From Pseudomonas sp. 31-12 (GTDB taxonomy: Bacteria; Pseudomonadota; Gammaproteobacteria; Pseudomonadales; Pseudomonadaceae), in contig NZ_CP029482.1 of NCBI RefSeq assembly GCF_003151075.1, forward strand, positions 3,224,001 to 3,288,000: 64,000 bases of DNA, in the 5' to 3' direction. How positions within the stretch are numbered: position 1 is the first letter of the stretch; each line of letters starts with the position of its first letter. The notes under the pieces are model-generated. The model had not been told where the DNA came from and made no database searches. It saw nothing but the letters and a program-made list of their open reading frames with translations. This document shows positions 1-8,131 of the stretch, piece after piece. The position numbers and the translations under genes are program-made.

Positions 1-272
1 ATGTCTCGGTCAACAGTGCTGATGGTTACATTGCGGCCTGCGAGGCAGGCTACGGGCTGGTGCAGACGCCGTACTACCACGTTGCCCGTCAATTGAAGGA
101 AGGGCGTTTGTGCGAAATCATGAAATCGACGCCGCCCCCCGGAATGCCATTGACGGCCCTCTATCCCCCACACCGCCAGTTGTCCCGGCGGGTAAGGGTG
201 TTTGTCGACTGGCTGGTGGAGCTTTGCGCGCAGCCGGGCAATGACTTTCACAGAAAAGACTCAAGCAGCTGA
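1..272 (+). CDS. LysR-type regulator, C-terminal end (partial)
   Basis: The reading frame is open from the left edge (codons begin at base 3) to a TGA at 270-272, giving about 89 residues. The piece resembles the end of the effector-binding domain of LysR-type regulators: an AACEAGYGLVQTP stretch, then a P-x-x-RQLSRRVRVFVDWL helix typical of the last helix in this family. The DNA-binding half lies outside the window, so target genes cannot be judged. It converges on the adjacent minus-strand acetyltransferase gene and its end overlaps that gene's end by about 12 bases. Family assignment is fairly sure; function is unknown. Confidence 0.75.
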   Translation, partial: VSVNSADGYIAACEAGYGLVQTPYYHVARQLKEGRLCEIMKSTPPPGMPLTALYPPHRQLSRRVRVFVDWLVELCAQPGNDFHRKDSSS

Positions 273-1196
273 GCGAGCGCTGGCCAGTGTTTCGGTATTG
301 CGCTGCAAGTCGTCGTGCAGCTGTTGCATGTAGGGGCAATGCAGGTTGAGGGATCGAGGCTGCGCTCCTCTATGAAACAGGGCGAACCATCCATGATTGC
401 CGGGTGCGGGCATCAACCCGGTGAAGGTGAAACCCAGCAGCGTCAAACTGCGCAGGTCTTCGGTGAAGTGCCGTGATAACGCAACCCGGGTCGAGATCAT
501 CCAGTGACCGGGCAATTGCCGGATCTGGTCGAGCAGGCGTTTGCTCAAGCGCTGAACGACCATGTCGAAGCGGTGATGATGTTGCTTGATCTGCAAGGGC
601 ATCGAAGGTGGTGCTGGTATTTGCGGATGAGTCCCGAACAGCGAACACAGGTGCTGCATAAACCCTCGATAGCGCTCAGGCCAGGGAATGTCAGGGAGCG
701 GGCGCGCGTGGCCTTCAACCACGTAGCAACCCATCACAATGGTTTCCGGGTGCGGCTCGCCGAAGGGCGAAGGGACGTAGTCGGGAAGCACGCCTGTGCT
801 GTGGAAGCCGATGTTTGCAGCCATGCGTTGAGTGTACGGGTGGTGGGTCACTTGTTTGATCACGACACTCTTGAAGCCCAGTGGTCCGGCCTGCAACAGT
901 AACTCCCGGCCCAGGCGGGTCGCGATACTTTGCCCCTGCGCGGCGGGATGCACCACGCTGAGCGCCAGTTCCGCAGTTTGCGGGAACACTTCCTGGCACA
1001 ACGCGGCATGCCCGAGAACCCTTACGTCGTCCACCGCCAGCATCGATTTCCAGCGGCCGTCGGCAATGTGCTGGCTGATCATGTTCGGCAGGTAAACATC
1101 CGGTTGAACGTAATGATCGCCATAGACCTCACGAAACAGCTCGCTCACGGCGCGGGCGTCGGAAGGGCGAAAGCGTCGAAAAATCAGGTGAGACAT
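261..1196 (-). CDS. GNAT-family N-acetyltransferase, last gene of the LuxCE/PaaK-like cluster
   Basis: This is a protein of about 311 residues. Its N-terminal half looks like a GNAT acetyltransferase: FRRFRPSDARAVSELFREV at the start, then LALSVVHPAAQGQSIATRLG as the probable acetyl-CoA loop, then a QRMAANIGFHSTG segment like motif B. The C-terminal half (after about residue 170) is longer than a usual GNAT and has no motif I recognise; it may be a degenerate second GNAT fold. The ATG at 1196 overlaps the TGA of the upstream adenylating-enzyme gene (TGATG) behind a GGAG, so the two are translationally coupled; a GTG one codon upstream is also possible. Context suggests it acylates the product of the cluster, which is inference. 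Confidence 0.75.
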   Translation of the reverse strand: MSHLIFRRFRPSDARAVSELFREVYGDHYVQPDVYLPNMISQHIADGRWKSMLAVDDVRVLGHAALCQEVFPQTAELALSVVHPAAQGQSIATRLGRELLLQAGPLGFKSVVIKQVTHHPYTQRMAANIGFHSTGVLPDYVPSPFGEPHPETIVMGCYVVEGHARPLPDIPWPERYRGFMQHLCSLFGTHPQIPAPPSMPLQIKQHHHRFDMVVQRLSKRLLDQIRQLPGHWMISTRVALSRHFTEDLRSLTLLGFTFTGLMPAPGNHGWFALFHRGAQPRSLNLHCPYMQQLHDDLQRNTETLASARSAA

Positions 1197-2485
1197 CACG
1201 CAGTCTCCAGTGATGGCGCGTCATAGGTGCGCAAATCCAAGACCCGCATCTGTTTTCCCGAGCGAGGGTGAAGCTTCAGTTCGGTGGCAGGGCAGGACAG
1301 CACCCGCAGCTCCAGCAACCCTTCGCGATTCAGTTGCTCGAGCGCGGGATAGTGGGTCACAAGCGCTGCATACAGCGCCTGGCACATCGCAGCGGTGGTC
1401 AGTGCTTGAGCGCCGGGCACCCATTTCACACTGACGATGTCCTTGTAGCCGTCATGTTCGATGCGCAATTGCCACTGATCGGTATCGGCAACGCGCTGGA
1501 CGATCTGCAGAATTTCGTCGATCAACAACGACATAGACCCCACCCGAACCCGCTGACTATGGGCGCTACGTCCCTTGAGGGCGAATTTGCGCATCGGGGT
1601 TGTGCCTGGCTCACGCCAGCAGGCGCGGTCGCCCACCGGATAACGCAGCAGTGGCATCAGTCGGCGTGTCAGGTTGGTCACCACCAACACTCCAGTACGG
1701 TCGCATTCTTCGATGACTTCGCCGGTGAGTTCATCGACGATTTCCAGCAAAGTCTGCGGTTCAAACACCCTATGCTCGCCCAGGGCGCAGTCTCGGCTCG
1801 TCGCCCCGATCAGACCCGCATCGACGCTGGCATAGCCGATTGAGGCGATGCGCACGTTGGGAAACACCTGGGTGAATATTGCCATTTGCGGGCCGAACAG
1901 GCTTTCGCCGCCGTACAGCAACGTTTCAACCCCACACAGAACCCGCTGATGCTGGTTCAGGTAGGCCGCAAAGCGCAATAACTGCGCCGGCACGCCGACC
2001 AGCACGTTGATCCGGTGCTGATCCAGCGCATCCGCCAGGACATCCATGCTGACTTCGCCAGTGAACGGAAACTCACAGATAGACCGTTTGACGTGCGTCA
2101 GCGAGTCGTGGATGAACAGAAAGCTGGCGTAGAGATCGCCGCTGAAGAACAGATTGGCGACGCGGTCGCCGTTTTTCAGTTGGCAGGAAATACTGTCGCC
2201 GAACGTGCTGACCAACGTTTGCCATTCATCCTTGGAATACACCGATAGTTTGCCGTGGCTGGTTGAACCCCCCGTTTTGAACACCAGCCCGTTACTGATC
2301 TGTCCGGTCAGTACGGGCCATTCAGTTAGATCGTTACTGTCTGCCCAATAGTCGGCAACATTGGTTAATGGAAGGTCTTTTAAAGTGTTTCCTTCCAATG
2401 GCAAGTGTTGCAGGTGTTTGCGATAGAAGTTTGAGTGTTGCCTTATGTAATTCACGAGTTGTTCAAGCGAATAAGGTGTGTTCAC
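1196..2485 (-). CDS. PaaK-like adenylate-forming enzyme (stand-alone)
   Basis: This 429-residue protein belongs to the phenylacetate-CoA ligase/coenzyme F390 synthetase branch of adenylate-forming enzymes. The phosphate-binding loop is TGGSTSHGK (residues 71-79), followed by GYASVDAG in the middle and RYPVGDRACW as the adenosine/ribose-binding region. It has no fused carrier or reductase domain. It shares motif order with the C-terminal half of the neighbouring LuxC fusion (YGSVDAG, RRYDVGD), so the two may be old duplicates. The start is a GTG preceded by AAGAGA. It lies 51 bases after the fusion gene and is coupled to the acetyltransferase gene. The expected chemistry is ATP-dependent activation of an aromatic or aliphatic acid; substrate and acceptor are unknown. 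Confidence 0.8.
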   Translation of the reverse strand: MNTPYSLEQLVNYIRQHSNFYRKHLQHLPLEGNTLKDLPLTNVADYWADSNDLTEWPVLTGQISNGLVFKTGGSTSHGKLSVYSKDEWQTLVSTFGDSISCQLKNGDRVANLFFSGDLYASFLFIHDSLTHVKRSICEFPFTGEVSMDVLADALDQHRINVLVGVPAQLLRFAAYLNQHQRVLCGVETLLYGGESLFGPQMAIFTQVFPNVRIASIGYASVDAGLIGATSRDCALGEHRVFEPQTLLEIVDELTGEVIEECDRTGVLVVTNLTRRLMPLLRYPVGDRACWREPGTTPMRKFALKGRSAHSQRVRVGSMSLLIDEILQIVQRVADTDQWQLRIEHDGYKDIVSVKWVPGAQALTTAAMCQALYAALVTHYPALEQLNREGLLELRVLSCPATELKLHPRSGKQMRVLDLRTYDAPSLETA

Positions 2486-2536
2486 CGGGTTCTCTTATTA
2501 TCAGGCGTTTCTACGGTTGAAAAACTGGCAACAGGT

Positions 2537-4939
2537 TTATTTCCTGTTATCGATAACTAACGGTGTTTTCCCGCTGTGTTTGTTTCTGGTGAACCCGGAT
2601 TCAGCGCACTGGTGAACTTCCACCGTTAACAGTGCAGCGTTCACGGCATTGGCCAATGCTTCATGGTTCAACAAGTTTGCATAAACCTTGTCGGCATTCA
2701 GGTTCGCTAGAACCGTCAGTCGCTCCCGGCCATCGAGGGCATGGTCCAGGACCAGTTGAACAGGCAAGCCGACACTCTCCTGTAGTGCCAACGGAGAAAT
2801 GAATTCCGTGCCCATGCGAATCAGCTTGCCGTGACGCTGCAGCAATTCGAATCGCGGAGAGTCGAGCCCGCACGGACAGGCTCCGGGTATCCAGCGCCCG
2901 GTGTCGCCAACGTCGTACCGGCGCACGCTTTGGCCTTGCCGGGCGCGGGAGGTGAATAGCAACCGGCCGACCTCATCGGCCTGCACCGGCACATCGTGTT
3001 CGAGATGCACGATTTCCAGATGCTGTGTGTCGCACATCAAATGAAAGACGCCGTCCTCGGTCGCCGTGCAGGCATGCCCCAGCGGGCCGGCGTCGACCGA
3101 GCCATAGATCGCCGAGCGAATCGTCAAAACCCCGCAGCTTTCCATCAGGCGCAGGCTGGCCTCGCCGGGGTGCTCACCACCGAGGAACACTTTGCTGATG
3201 CCGGCGTACGCGCGAAGTCGGCTTTGTTCGTTGAAAAACAGGCGGTGCAACGTACTTGGCATGCCGATCAACACGGTAATTCGGTGGTCCACAATCAGCT
3301 GGGCAATTTCACTGAAATCATCATTGTGCGGCGCGCCCATGGGGAAATGCGTAACGCCCATCTGCTCCAGAACCTTGGTGAAACTGGAGAAACCTCCATA
3401 CAGGCTGCCGCCGTAAAACAGGTTCATCGCCCGGTCTGTTGATGGGTCGAGACCGGCGGCAAACATGCCGTCAGCCGCGGCGCGCATCTGCCGTTGAAAG
3501 TCGTGATAGCTGAACCCGGCCAGGGCCGGCGTGCCGCTGCTACCGCCGGAACGGAAATACAGCTGTGCAGAGGCGTTGATCGGTTGGGTCATGAACGCGG
3601 TTTTGTCCATGATCGGTTCGTGACGTGTATCGGGAGCGGGAGGTGGCGCATCGAGCGTTGCCCGACCAGGCACTGCTTCCGGCGGCAGACTCACTGAGAG
3701 GCGACGACTGAAGCGTGACAGCGCGTAGACGCCGTCATGGGGCTCCCCGGGGTAACCGTCATGAATCGAACCGCACGGGGCGATACGCGTGACGCCGGCA
3801 TTGACCAGCGTGCGTATCAGCCCGGGCGTCTGTGCAGGTGAGCAAATCAACGCGCAGCTTTGCAGGACCGTGCGCCAAGGCAACAGCGTCTCGGCGATCA
3901 AGTGTTGCGGCACCGGTTTGAGTAGCAACGTGCGAAACAACGGCGAGGGCGCGAGCGTCTGGTTGTGATCCCAGATGACTCTCCATCCGGGGCCGGCCCA
4001 GACCTGAGCAGTCCGGTTTGCAAAGCAATGTTCCAGGCGCGCCATGGCGGTGCGGGTGGTGATCTCCGAAGCCTCCTGGTCTGTCGGAATCAGCGCCGGC
4101 CAGTGTGAGGCACGACGTGTGAACGCTTCGGCCAGACGTTCACCCAGGTCCCGCAAAACCGCCGGATCGTTGCTGTCCACCAGTAGCCATTGCGGGCTGG
4201 AACACGCTTGTTGATCGAGGCTGCACACTTCATCCACCAACGCGTCCAGCGTCGAAGGGCTAGCCGCGTCGGGCGACAGGTAAGCGAAACTGATCCTGTG
4301 GCCCCAATCGATGAAGCGACACCCGGCCGGGATCTGCTGACGAATCGCCTTGAGTGCTTGTTCACCGCCCCAGGCGGCGACACCATCAGCGTGGGTGCAG
4401 AGTCGCGTTATCTGAGTAGTGCTGACCGGCAACACCGCAATGAAATCAGCCAGCTTGCCGCGGGTATCGCAGTGCACCAGCGCCGCGAGTAACCGGGCGG
4501 TCAATCCATCATCGCTGGAGCTGGGGCGCAGCCAGTTGATGTTACCGGCCAACAGGCTTTCGACGACCGCGCAGAACGCCAGCATCGGCGCATTGCCCGG
4601 CGTGATGTGAACCACCAGACCCAGCGGGTGCCAGCTCTCAAAGCACGCTTGGCGGTAATCGATACGCCGCAGGGAGCGCGGTTGCACACCCAACTCTCGC
4701 TCAAGCTTGGTGACGAGGTTGCTGCGTTGGCAGAAGTCGACAAGCCCCAGTCGTTGACCGTCGTCGAGGGGCACGTCCAGCCTGCCAGCCTGCAATTGCA
4801 GGATAAAACGGGCCGCTGCGTCGATCACGGTGGCGCTGTCAATCGGCGCGTTCAGCAGCCGTGGCAGTTGTGGGTGCAGTTCACCGAGGGCGGTTTCGAG
4901 GCTGACGTCGTCACGCAGTTCGCCATGGATCAGGTACAT
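2537..4939 (-). CDS. LuxC-like acyl reductase fused to a PaaK-like adenylating domain
   Basis: This two-domain protein has 800 residues. Residues about 1-400 resemble the LuxC acyl-CoA/acyl-enzyme reductase: HPLGLVVHITPGNAP as the nucleotide-binding region (about 105-118) and CSLDQQACSSPQ (about 239-250), where Cys246 matches the acylated catalytic cysteine. After a Pro-rich linker (about 425-440), residues about 455-800 form a PaaK-like adenylating domain with FRSGGSSGTP (about 462-471), YGSVDAGPLG, and RRYDVGDTGRW followed by CPCG. I chose the ATG at 4939 because GGAGGAG lies just upstream; a TTG five codons earlier sits inside that ribosome-binding site. Only one base separates it from the luxE-like stop. 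Fusion of these two activities in one chain is unusual. Confidence 0.85.
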   Translation of the reverse strand: MYLIHGELRDDVSLETALGELHPQLPRLLNAPIDSATVIDAAARFILQLQAGRLDVPLDDGQRLGLVDFCQRSNLVTKLERELGVQPRSLRRIDYRQACFESWHPLGLVVHITPGNAPMLAFCAVVESLLAGNINWLRPSSSDDGLTARLLAALVHCDTRGKLADFIAVLPVSTTQITRLCTHADGVAAWGGEQALKAIRQQIPAGCRFIDWGHRISFAYLSPDAASPSTLDALVDEVCSLDQQACSSPQWLLVDSNDPAVLRDLGERLAEAFTRRASHWPALIPTDQEASEITTRTAMARLEHCFANRTAQVWAGPGWRVIWDHNQTLAPSPLFRTLLLKPVPQHLIAETLLPWRTVLQSCALICSPAQTPGLIRTLVNAGVTRIAPCGSIHDGYPGEPHDGVYALSRFSRRLSVSLPPEAVPGRATLDAPPPAPDTRHEPIMDKTAFMTQPINASAQLYFRSGGSSGTPALAGFSYHDFQRQMRAAADGMFAAGLDPSTDRAMNLFYGGSLYGGFSSFTKVLEQMGVTHFPMGAPHNDDFSEIAQLIVDHRITVLIGMPSTLHRLFFNEQSRLRAYAGISKVFLGGEHPGEASLRLMESCGVLTIRSAIYGSVDAGPLGHACTATEDGVFHLMCDTQHLEIVHLEHDVPVQADEVGRLLFTSRARQGQSVRRYDVGDTGRWIPGACPCGLDSPRFELLQRHGKLIRMGTEFISPLALQESVGLPVQLVLDHALDGRERLTVLANLNADKVYANLLNHEALANAVNAALLTVEVHQCAESGFTRNKHSGKTPLVIDNRK

Positions 4940-4940
4940 A

Positions 4941-6071
4941 TCAGGCTCCTCCAATCAGTTCAGACGCGGCCATTGCGCAGCTTCGGCTGGCGCTCGTGCC
5001 GGCGCGTCCATGCAGTTCAAACCAGTCGGTCTGCAAGCCGCATCCGCAGCTAGCTCCGGGGTGCAGCGTCGCCAGATCCCCCATGACCACGGCATGCGCG
5101 GGGCTGGAAGAAATGTAGGGCGACACGAACTCCAGCAACCCGCGCCGGCCGTAGGGCTGGACGGTGAAGTCGGATGGATTGCGCACGAAGACCTTCGAAT
5201 AAACCGGCACATGAAAATGCTGGTGAGCACACTGGATATAGGGCACGGCATGCTCGACCGCGCCGTAGCCGTCGCGGCAGCGGGACAGGTCGATACCCAG
5301 TTGGCGGTTGATCCGTTCATACAACTGCGACAAAGGAATTTCCTGCGCCGCCTGGGTTTTCCAGCCGCCACCGAGAAACACCAGTGACTCGGCCGGCAAC
5401 TGCAGATCCGCCACGCCGGTGTCTGCCATGTGTTGCAGCGCGTGGGAAAGGAACGCGGGGAAGCCGAGAATGCGCACCGGTAAACCTTCCTCTGCGAACG
5501 CCTGCAAGGCGCGGATCACCCCAAACAGATCGAACGCGTGACCTTCTCCGGTCAGGCGCAATCCGTAGGCGACGCGGTTGACCGGCGCGTAACTGCACAA
5601 AAACTTGTCGGTGTAGGCGGTGCCCAATGTGATGGCGGCCTTGGGTTCGTAGCTCAGGAGCAAGTAGTTGCAAGGGGTGTCGGGGGTGTCCCAGCCGTAA
5701 TGGCGAAAAATGTGGCTCACCATCCCTTGGGCGGCGGCCATGCTGCGCTCGTCGTAGCGCAAGCGACTCTTCTGGCCGCTGGTGCCGGAGGATGTCAGCT
5801 CCAGCGCGTCTTCGCCTGTGGGACCGAACAACAAGTGACGTTTGAAATAATGGGCGAAAATCGGTGGCAGCCTTGACCAGTCATCCAGTGTCTCCAGGTC
5901 TCGTGCAACGAGACCGTTAGCATTGAGCCAGCGCTCGTAGCCGGGCGTGTGGTGACAATGAAACAGGCTTATTTCCCCCATAGCCTGGTCGAACAGGCCT
6001 TCAGGCACGGAATCCAGGCAATAGGGGTGCGTTAACGCGCAAAGCGCATCGGTGTGGGGTAAATGGATCAT
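4941..6071 (-). CDS. LuxE-like acyl-protein synthetase
   Basis: This 376-residue protein matches LuxE-type acyl-protein synthetases in length and motifs. It has ELTSSGTSGQKS (residues 91-102) as the ATP-binding loop and a family-like C-terminus with a cysteine at residue 365, eleven residues from the end. LuxE of luminous bacteria carries its acyl group on a cysteine at nearly this position and passes it to LuxC. A central DGYGAVEH segment is also seen. It begins 21 bases after the exporter gene and ends one base before the LuxC fusion gene, so all three probably share one mRNA. The role is activation of a carboxylic acid and delivery to the reductase. No luxAB is present, so the aldehyde must feed something other than light. 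Confidence 0.87.
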   Translation of the reverse strand: MIHLPHTDALCALTHPYCLDSVPEGLFDQAMGEISLFHCHHTPGYERWLNANGLVARDLETLDDWSRLPPIFAHYFKRHLLFGPTGEDALELTSSGTSGQKSRLRYDERSMAAAQGMVSHIFRHYGWDTPDTPCNYLLLSYEPKAAITLGTAYTDKFLCSYAPVNRVAYGLRLTGEGHAFDLFGVIRALQAFAEEGLPVRILGFPAFLSHALQHMADTGVADLQLPAESLVFLGGGWKTQAAQEIPLSQLYERINRQLGIDLSRCRDGYGAVEHAVPYIQCAHQHFHVPVYSKVFVRNPSDFTVQPYGRRGLLEFVSPYISSSPAHAVVMGDLATLHPGASCGCGLQTDWFELHGRAGTSASRSCAMAASELIGGA

Positions 6072-6092
6072 CGAAGGACCTATCGAGTGGGG

Positions 6093-7334
6093 TCAGGCAG
6101 CAAGCGGGGGAAGGGCGCGCCGCAGGAACAGGCGCAAGGGCAGCAGGCACAAGAGCCCTGCGACACCCGCCATCAGGGCGAAGGATTCGTGACTGACGCC
6201 AGCGCCGGCCGCTGCCATCAGCGAGCCGCCGCCGCCCATGACGGCGATCGAAATCATGCCGATCATGGCCGAGACCAGGCCTTTGCTGTCGTCGCTTGAA
6301 AATAGCGCGAGCCGGTACAGTGCGGCATTGCTCATGCCCAGGCCGATGGCGTAAAGCGCCAGGGCGCTGATCAGCAAAGGCGTCGACGCACCGTAGACAC
6401 TGCTGGCGAGCAGCGCGATAAGCCCACCGCAAAACGGCCAAAGCGCGTATCGAATCAGTTGTGGCAACTCATTGTTGGCAATCAATCGGTTGAGTATCAG
6501 GTTGCCGAGAATGACTGCCGCAAATACCGGGATTTGCCACAGGCCGTACTCAAGCGACGAAAACCCCTGGTTCTGAATCAGCAGGAGTGGCGCCAGTCCG
6601 ATCCAGGCGATCAATGGCAGGCTCATCACGCCTAGTGCAACAGAGGCCGTCATGAATCGCAGGTTGGTGAGTAAAGCGACATAGCGGCGAAAGGTGCCAC
6701 GCCATTCAAAGGGCATTGCAGCCAGGCGCTGACCATCGTGGCGCAAAGTTCCCACGGTCTCCGGCATGAAGATGAACAGCGCAACCCAGGTCAGCACGCC
6801 AATGATGCCCAGCAGTAAAAACAGCTCCCGCCAGGAGATCCATTCCAGCAACAAACTGCCCAGCAAGGGCCCTAGAAGAGGTGAAAGCAGGGCAACATTC
6901 CCTAGTAGCGCCATGATTTTTACTGCATCGGCTTCGCAGAAGACTTCTTGCAAGGCCGGATAGCTGACGGCAATGACAAACCCCAGCCCCATTCCTTGAA
7001 CCAGACGCAAGGCGTTGAAGGCATATATGGTTTTCACGTTGAACGTGGCAACGCAGGCCAGGGCGAATAGCCCGCAACCGATAAGCAACATTCTGCGGCG
7101 ACCGTACTGATCGGACAGCGGCCCGATCAGCCACTGCAGGAGAACGCCCCCGGCTAAATACAAATTAAAGGCATAAGGGACATGTTCGGGACTGGAATTC
7201 AGTTGTTGGGTGACAGTTAGCATGGCCGGCATGATCATATCGCTGGCCATATAAGTGAGTAGTTCGAAAAGAGCAATTGCGATGCAAAACCCGAATAATC
7301 GAATGGGGCTTATAGTTATCAAGGCGCTGCGCAT
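6093..7334 (-). CDS. MdfA-like MFS drug/metabolite exporter, first gene of the cluster
   Basis: This 413-residue inner-membrane transporter has about 12 hydrophobic segments. It strongly resembles E. coli MdfA: an N-terminal TYMASDMIMPAML segment with the acidic residue in helix 1, YLAGGVLLQWLIGPLSDQYG with GRRRMLLIG as the loop 2-3 signature, and antiporter motif C-like ALLSPLLGPLLGSLL. The start is set at the ATG at 7334 behind AAGGA; an upstream in-frame ATG at 7400 has no good ribosome site. It heads the LuxE/LuxC/PaaK-like gene run, so it probably exports the product or protects the cell from it. Substrate unknown. Confidence 0.85.
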   Translation of the reverse strand: MRSALITISPIRLFGFCIAIALFELLTYMASDMIMPAMLTVTQQLNSSPEHVPYAFNLYLAGGVLLQWLIGPLSDQYGRRRMLLIGCGLFALACVATFNVKTIYAFNALRLVQGMGLGFVIAVSYPALQEVFCEADAVKIMALLGNVALLSPLLGPLLGSLLLEWISWRELFLLLGIIGVLTWVALFIFMPETVGTLRHDGQRLAAMPFEWRGTFRRYVALLTNLRFMTASVALGVMSLPLIAWIGLAPLLLIQNQGFSSLEYGLWQIPVFAAVILGNLILNRLIANNELPQLIRYALWPFCGGLIALLASSVYGASTPLLISALALYAIGLGMSNAALYRLALFSSDDSKGLVSAMIGMISIAVMGGGGSLMAAAGAGVSHESFALMAGVAGLLCLLPLRLFLRRALPPLAA

Positions 7335-7544
7335 GGAGTTCCTTCGGGGGGGGCTTAAGTTATAAAGTAAGTTCTCAGGTGGTGGAGCAAGAATAGTCAT
7401 TATCGATGAGTAATTTCATTGCGATAAGTGAGACACCAAATTTCAGAAGTTTTGCGGCCCGTCTAGTGCGCGGGTCAGAGAGCAAAAGAGAGAGTTTTTG
7501 TGAAGTGACTTACATTAGTGCAGGAGAAATCCTACACGAAAATA

Positions 7545-7560
7545 CCCGCTACTAAGCGGG
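7545..7560 (-). terminator. Possible weak terminator after the small lipoprotein gene
   Basis: A perfect 6-bp stem (CCCGCT/AGCGGG, loop ACTA) is followed on the minus strand by TATTTTCG. It lies downstream of the 45-residue lipoprotein gene and upstream of the exporter gene. The U-tract is short, so termination would be partial. Confidence 0.35.
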
Positions 7561-7587
7561 CATATCGAAAAGTCTTACAGAGTGCGT

Positions 7588-7601
7588 TTGTATTTTTACA
7601 A
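7588..7601. promoter_or_regulatory. AT-rich perfect inverted repeat upstream of the LuxCE/PaaK-like cluster
   Basis: TTGTA-TTTT-TACAA forms a perfect 5-bp inverted repeat about 250 bases upstream of the exporter start, inside an AT-rich stretch. It could be an operator or simply part of the untranslated end of the lipoprotein mRNA. No regulator is assigned. Confidence 0.25.
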
Positions 7602-7630
7602 GTGATTAGTTTTGTACTTTCGAAGAAGCT

Positions 7631-7768
7631 TTAACGGTGCTGGTAATAACCAGGTCCACCTCTGTCGTAATGGTGGTCACCGTGCCAGCCCCCGTGGGGG
7701 AAAACGATGCAACCGCTAAGGGTTAGCAGAGCGATCAGGGGAATCAGCAACGTGATTCGACGTAACAT
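7631..7768 (-). CDS. Small predicted lipoprotein, 45 residues
   Basis: The ATG at 7768 follows GAGGA at good spacing. The protein is MLRRITLLIPLIALLTLSGC followed by a short tail rich in Gly, His and Tyr (HGGWHGDHHYDRGG). LTLSGC is a standard lipobox with Cys20 as the lipidated residue, so the mature part is only about 26 residues. Tiny His/Gly-rich lipoproteins like this are common in Pseudomonas and are mostly uncharacterised. The His-rich tail hints at metal binding, but that is inference. An in-frame upstream start is possible but would hide the signal peptide. Confidence 0.7.
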   Translation of the reverse strand: MLRRITLLIPLIALLTLSGCIVFPHGGWHGDHHYDRGGPGYYQHR

Positions 7769-7925
7769 TTGAAAATCCTCAAGGTTATCGCTGCAATAAA
7801 GCCAAATCTCTTCATCGGCTGTAACATGAGACCCCGTTTGCAGCGTCCCATTCCCGCACAAAGGTAGGGGCTTGGCATGCTTTCAGATACAAACCGGACA
7901 CATTTTTCAGGTTCAGGAACTCGCA

Positions 7926-8114
7926 ATGACTCAGTCGCAACGTTTGAAATACTCGATTCTGATCTCCCTGGTGGTGCTGGGGATCATGTTCGGCCTTTCG
8001 TATCTGCAAAACGCAGGTGTCATCAGCGAGAAGCTGTTTCAGTACATCGCCATCGGCGTGGCGGTGATCGTGGTGGTGATCAATGGCGTGATGCGTCGCA
8101 AGGTCAAGCCTTGA
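7926..8114 (+). CDS. Small membrane protein, 62 residues, unknown function
   Basis: The ATG at 7926 follows AGGAA. The protein has two hydrophobic segments: YSILISLVVLGIMFGLSYL (about 9-27) and FQYIAIGVAVIVVVINGVM (about 38-56). It ends with a short basic tail (RRKVKP), which suggests a helical hairpin with cytoplasmic ends. It stands alone between a divergent lipoprotein gene and a convergent regulator gene. I do not recognise a named family. Confidence 0.7.
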   Translation: MTQSQRLKYSILISLVVLGIMFGLSYLQNAGVISEKLFQYIAIGVAVIVVVINGVMRRKVKP

Positions 8115-8131
8115 GCGACGCATTGAACTGA

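Noticed and set aside
261..7334. A bioluminescence (lux) operon
   Set aside because: LuxC- and LuxE-like proteins are present but luxA, luxB and luxD are absent and other genes differ.
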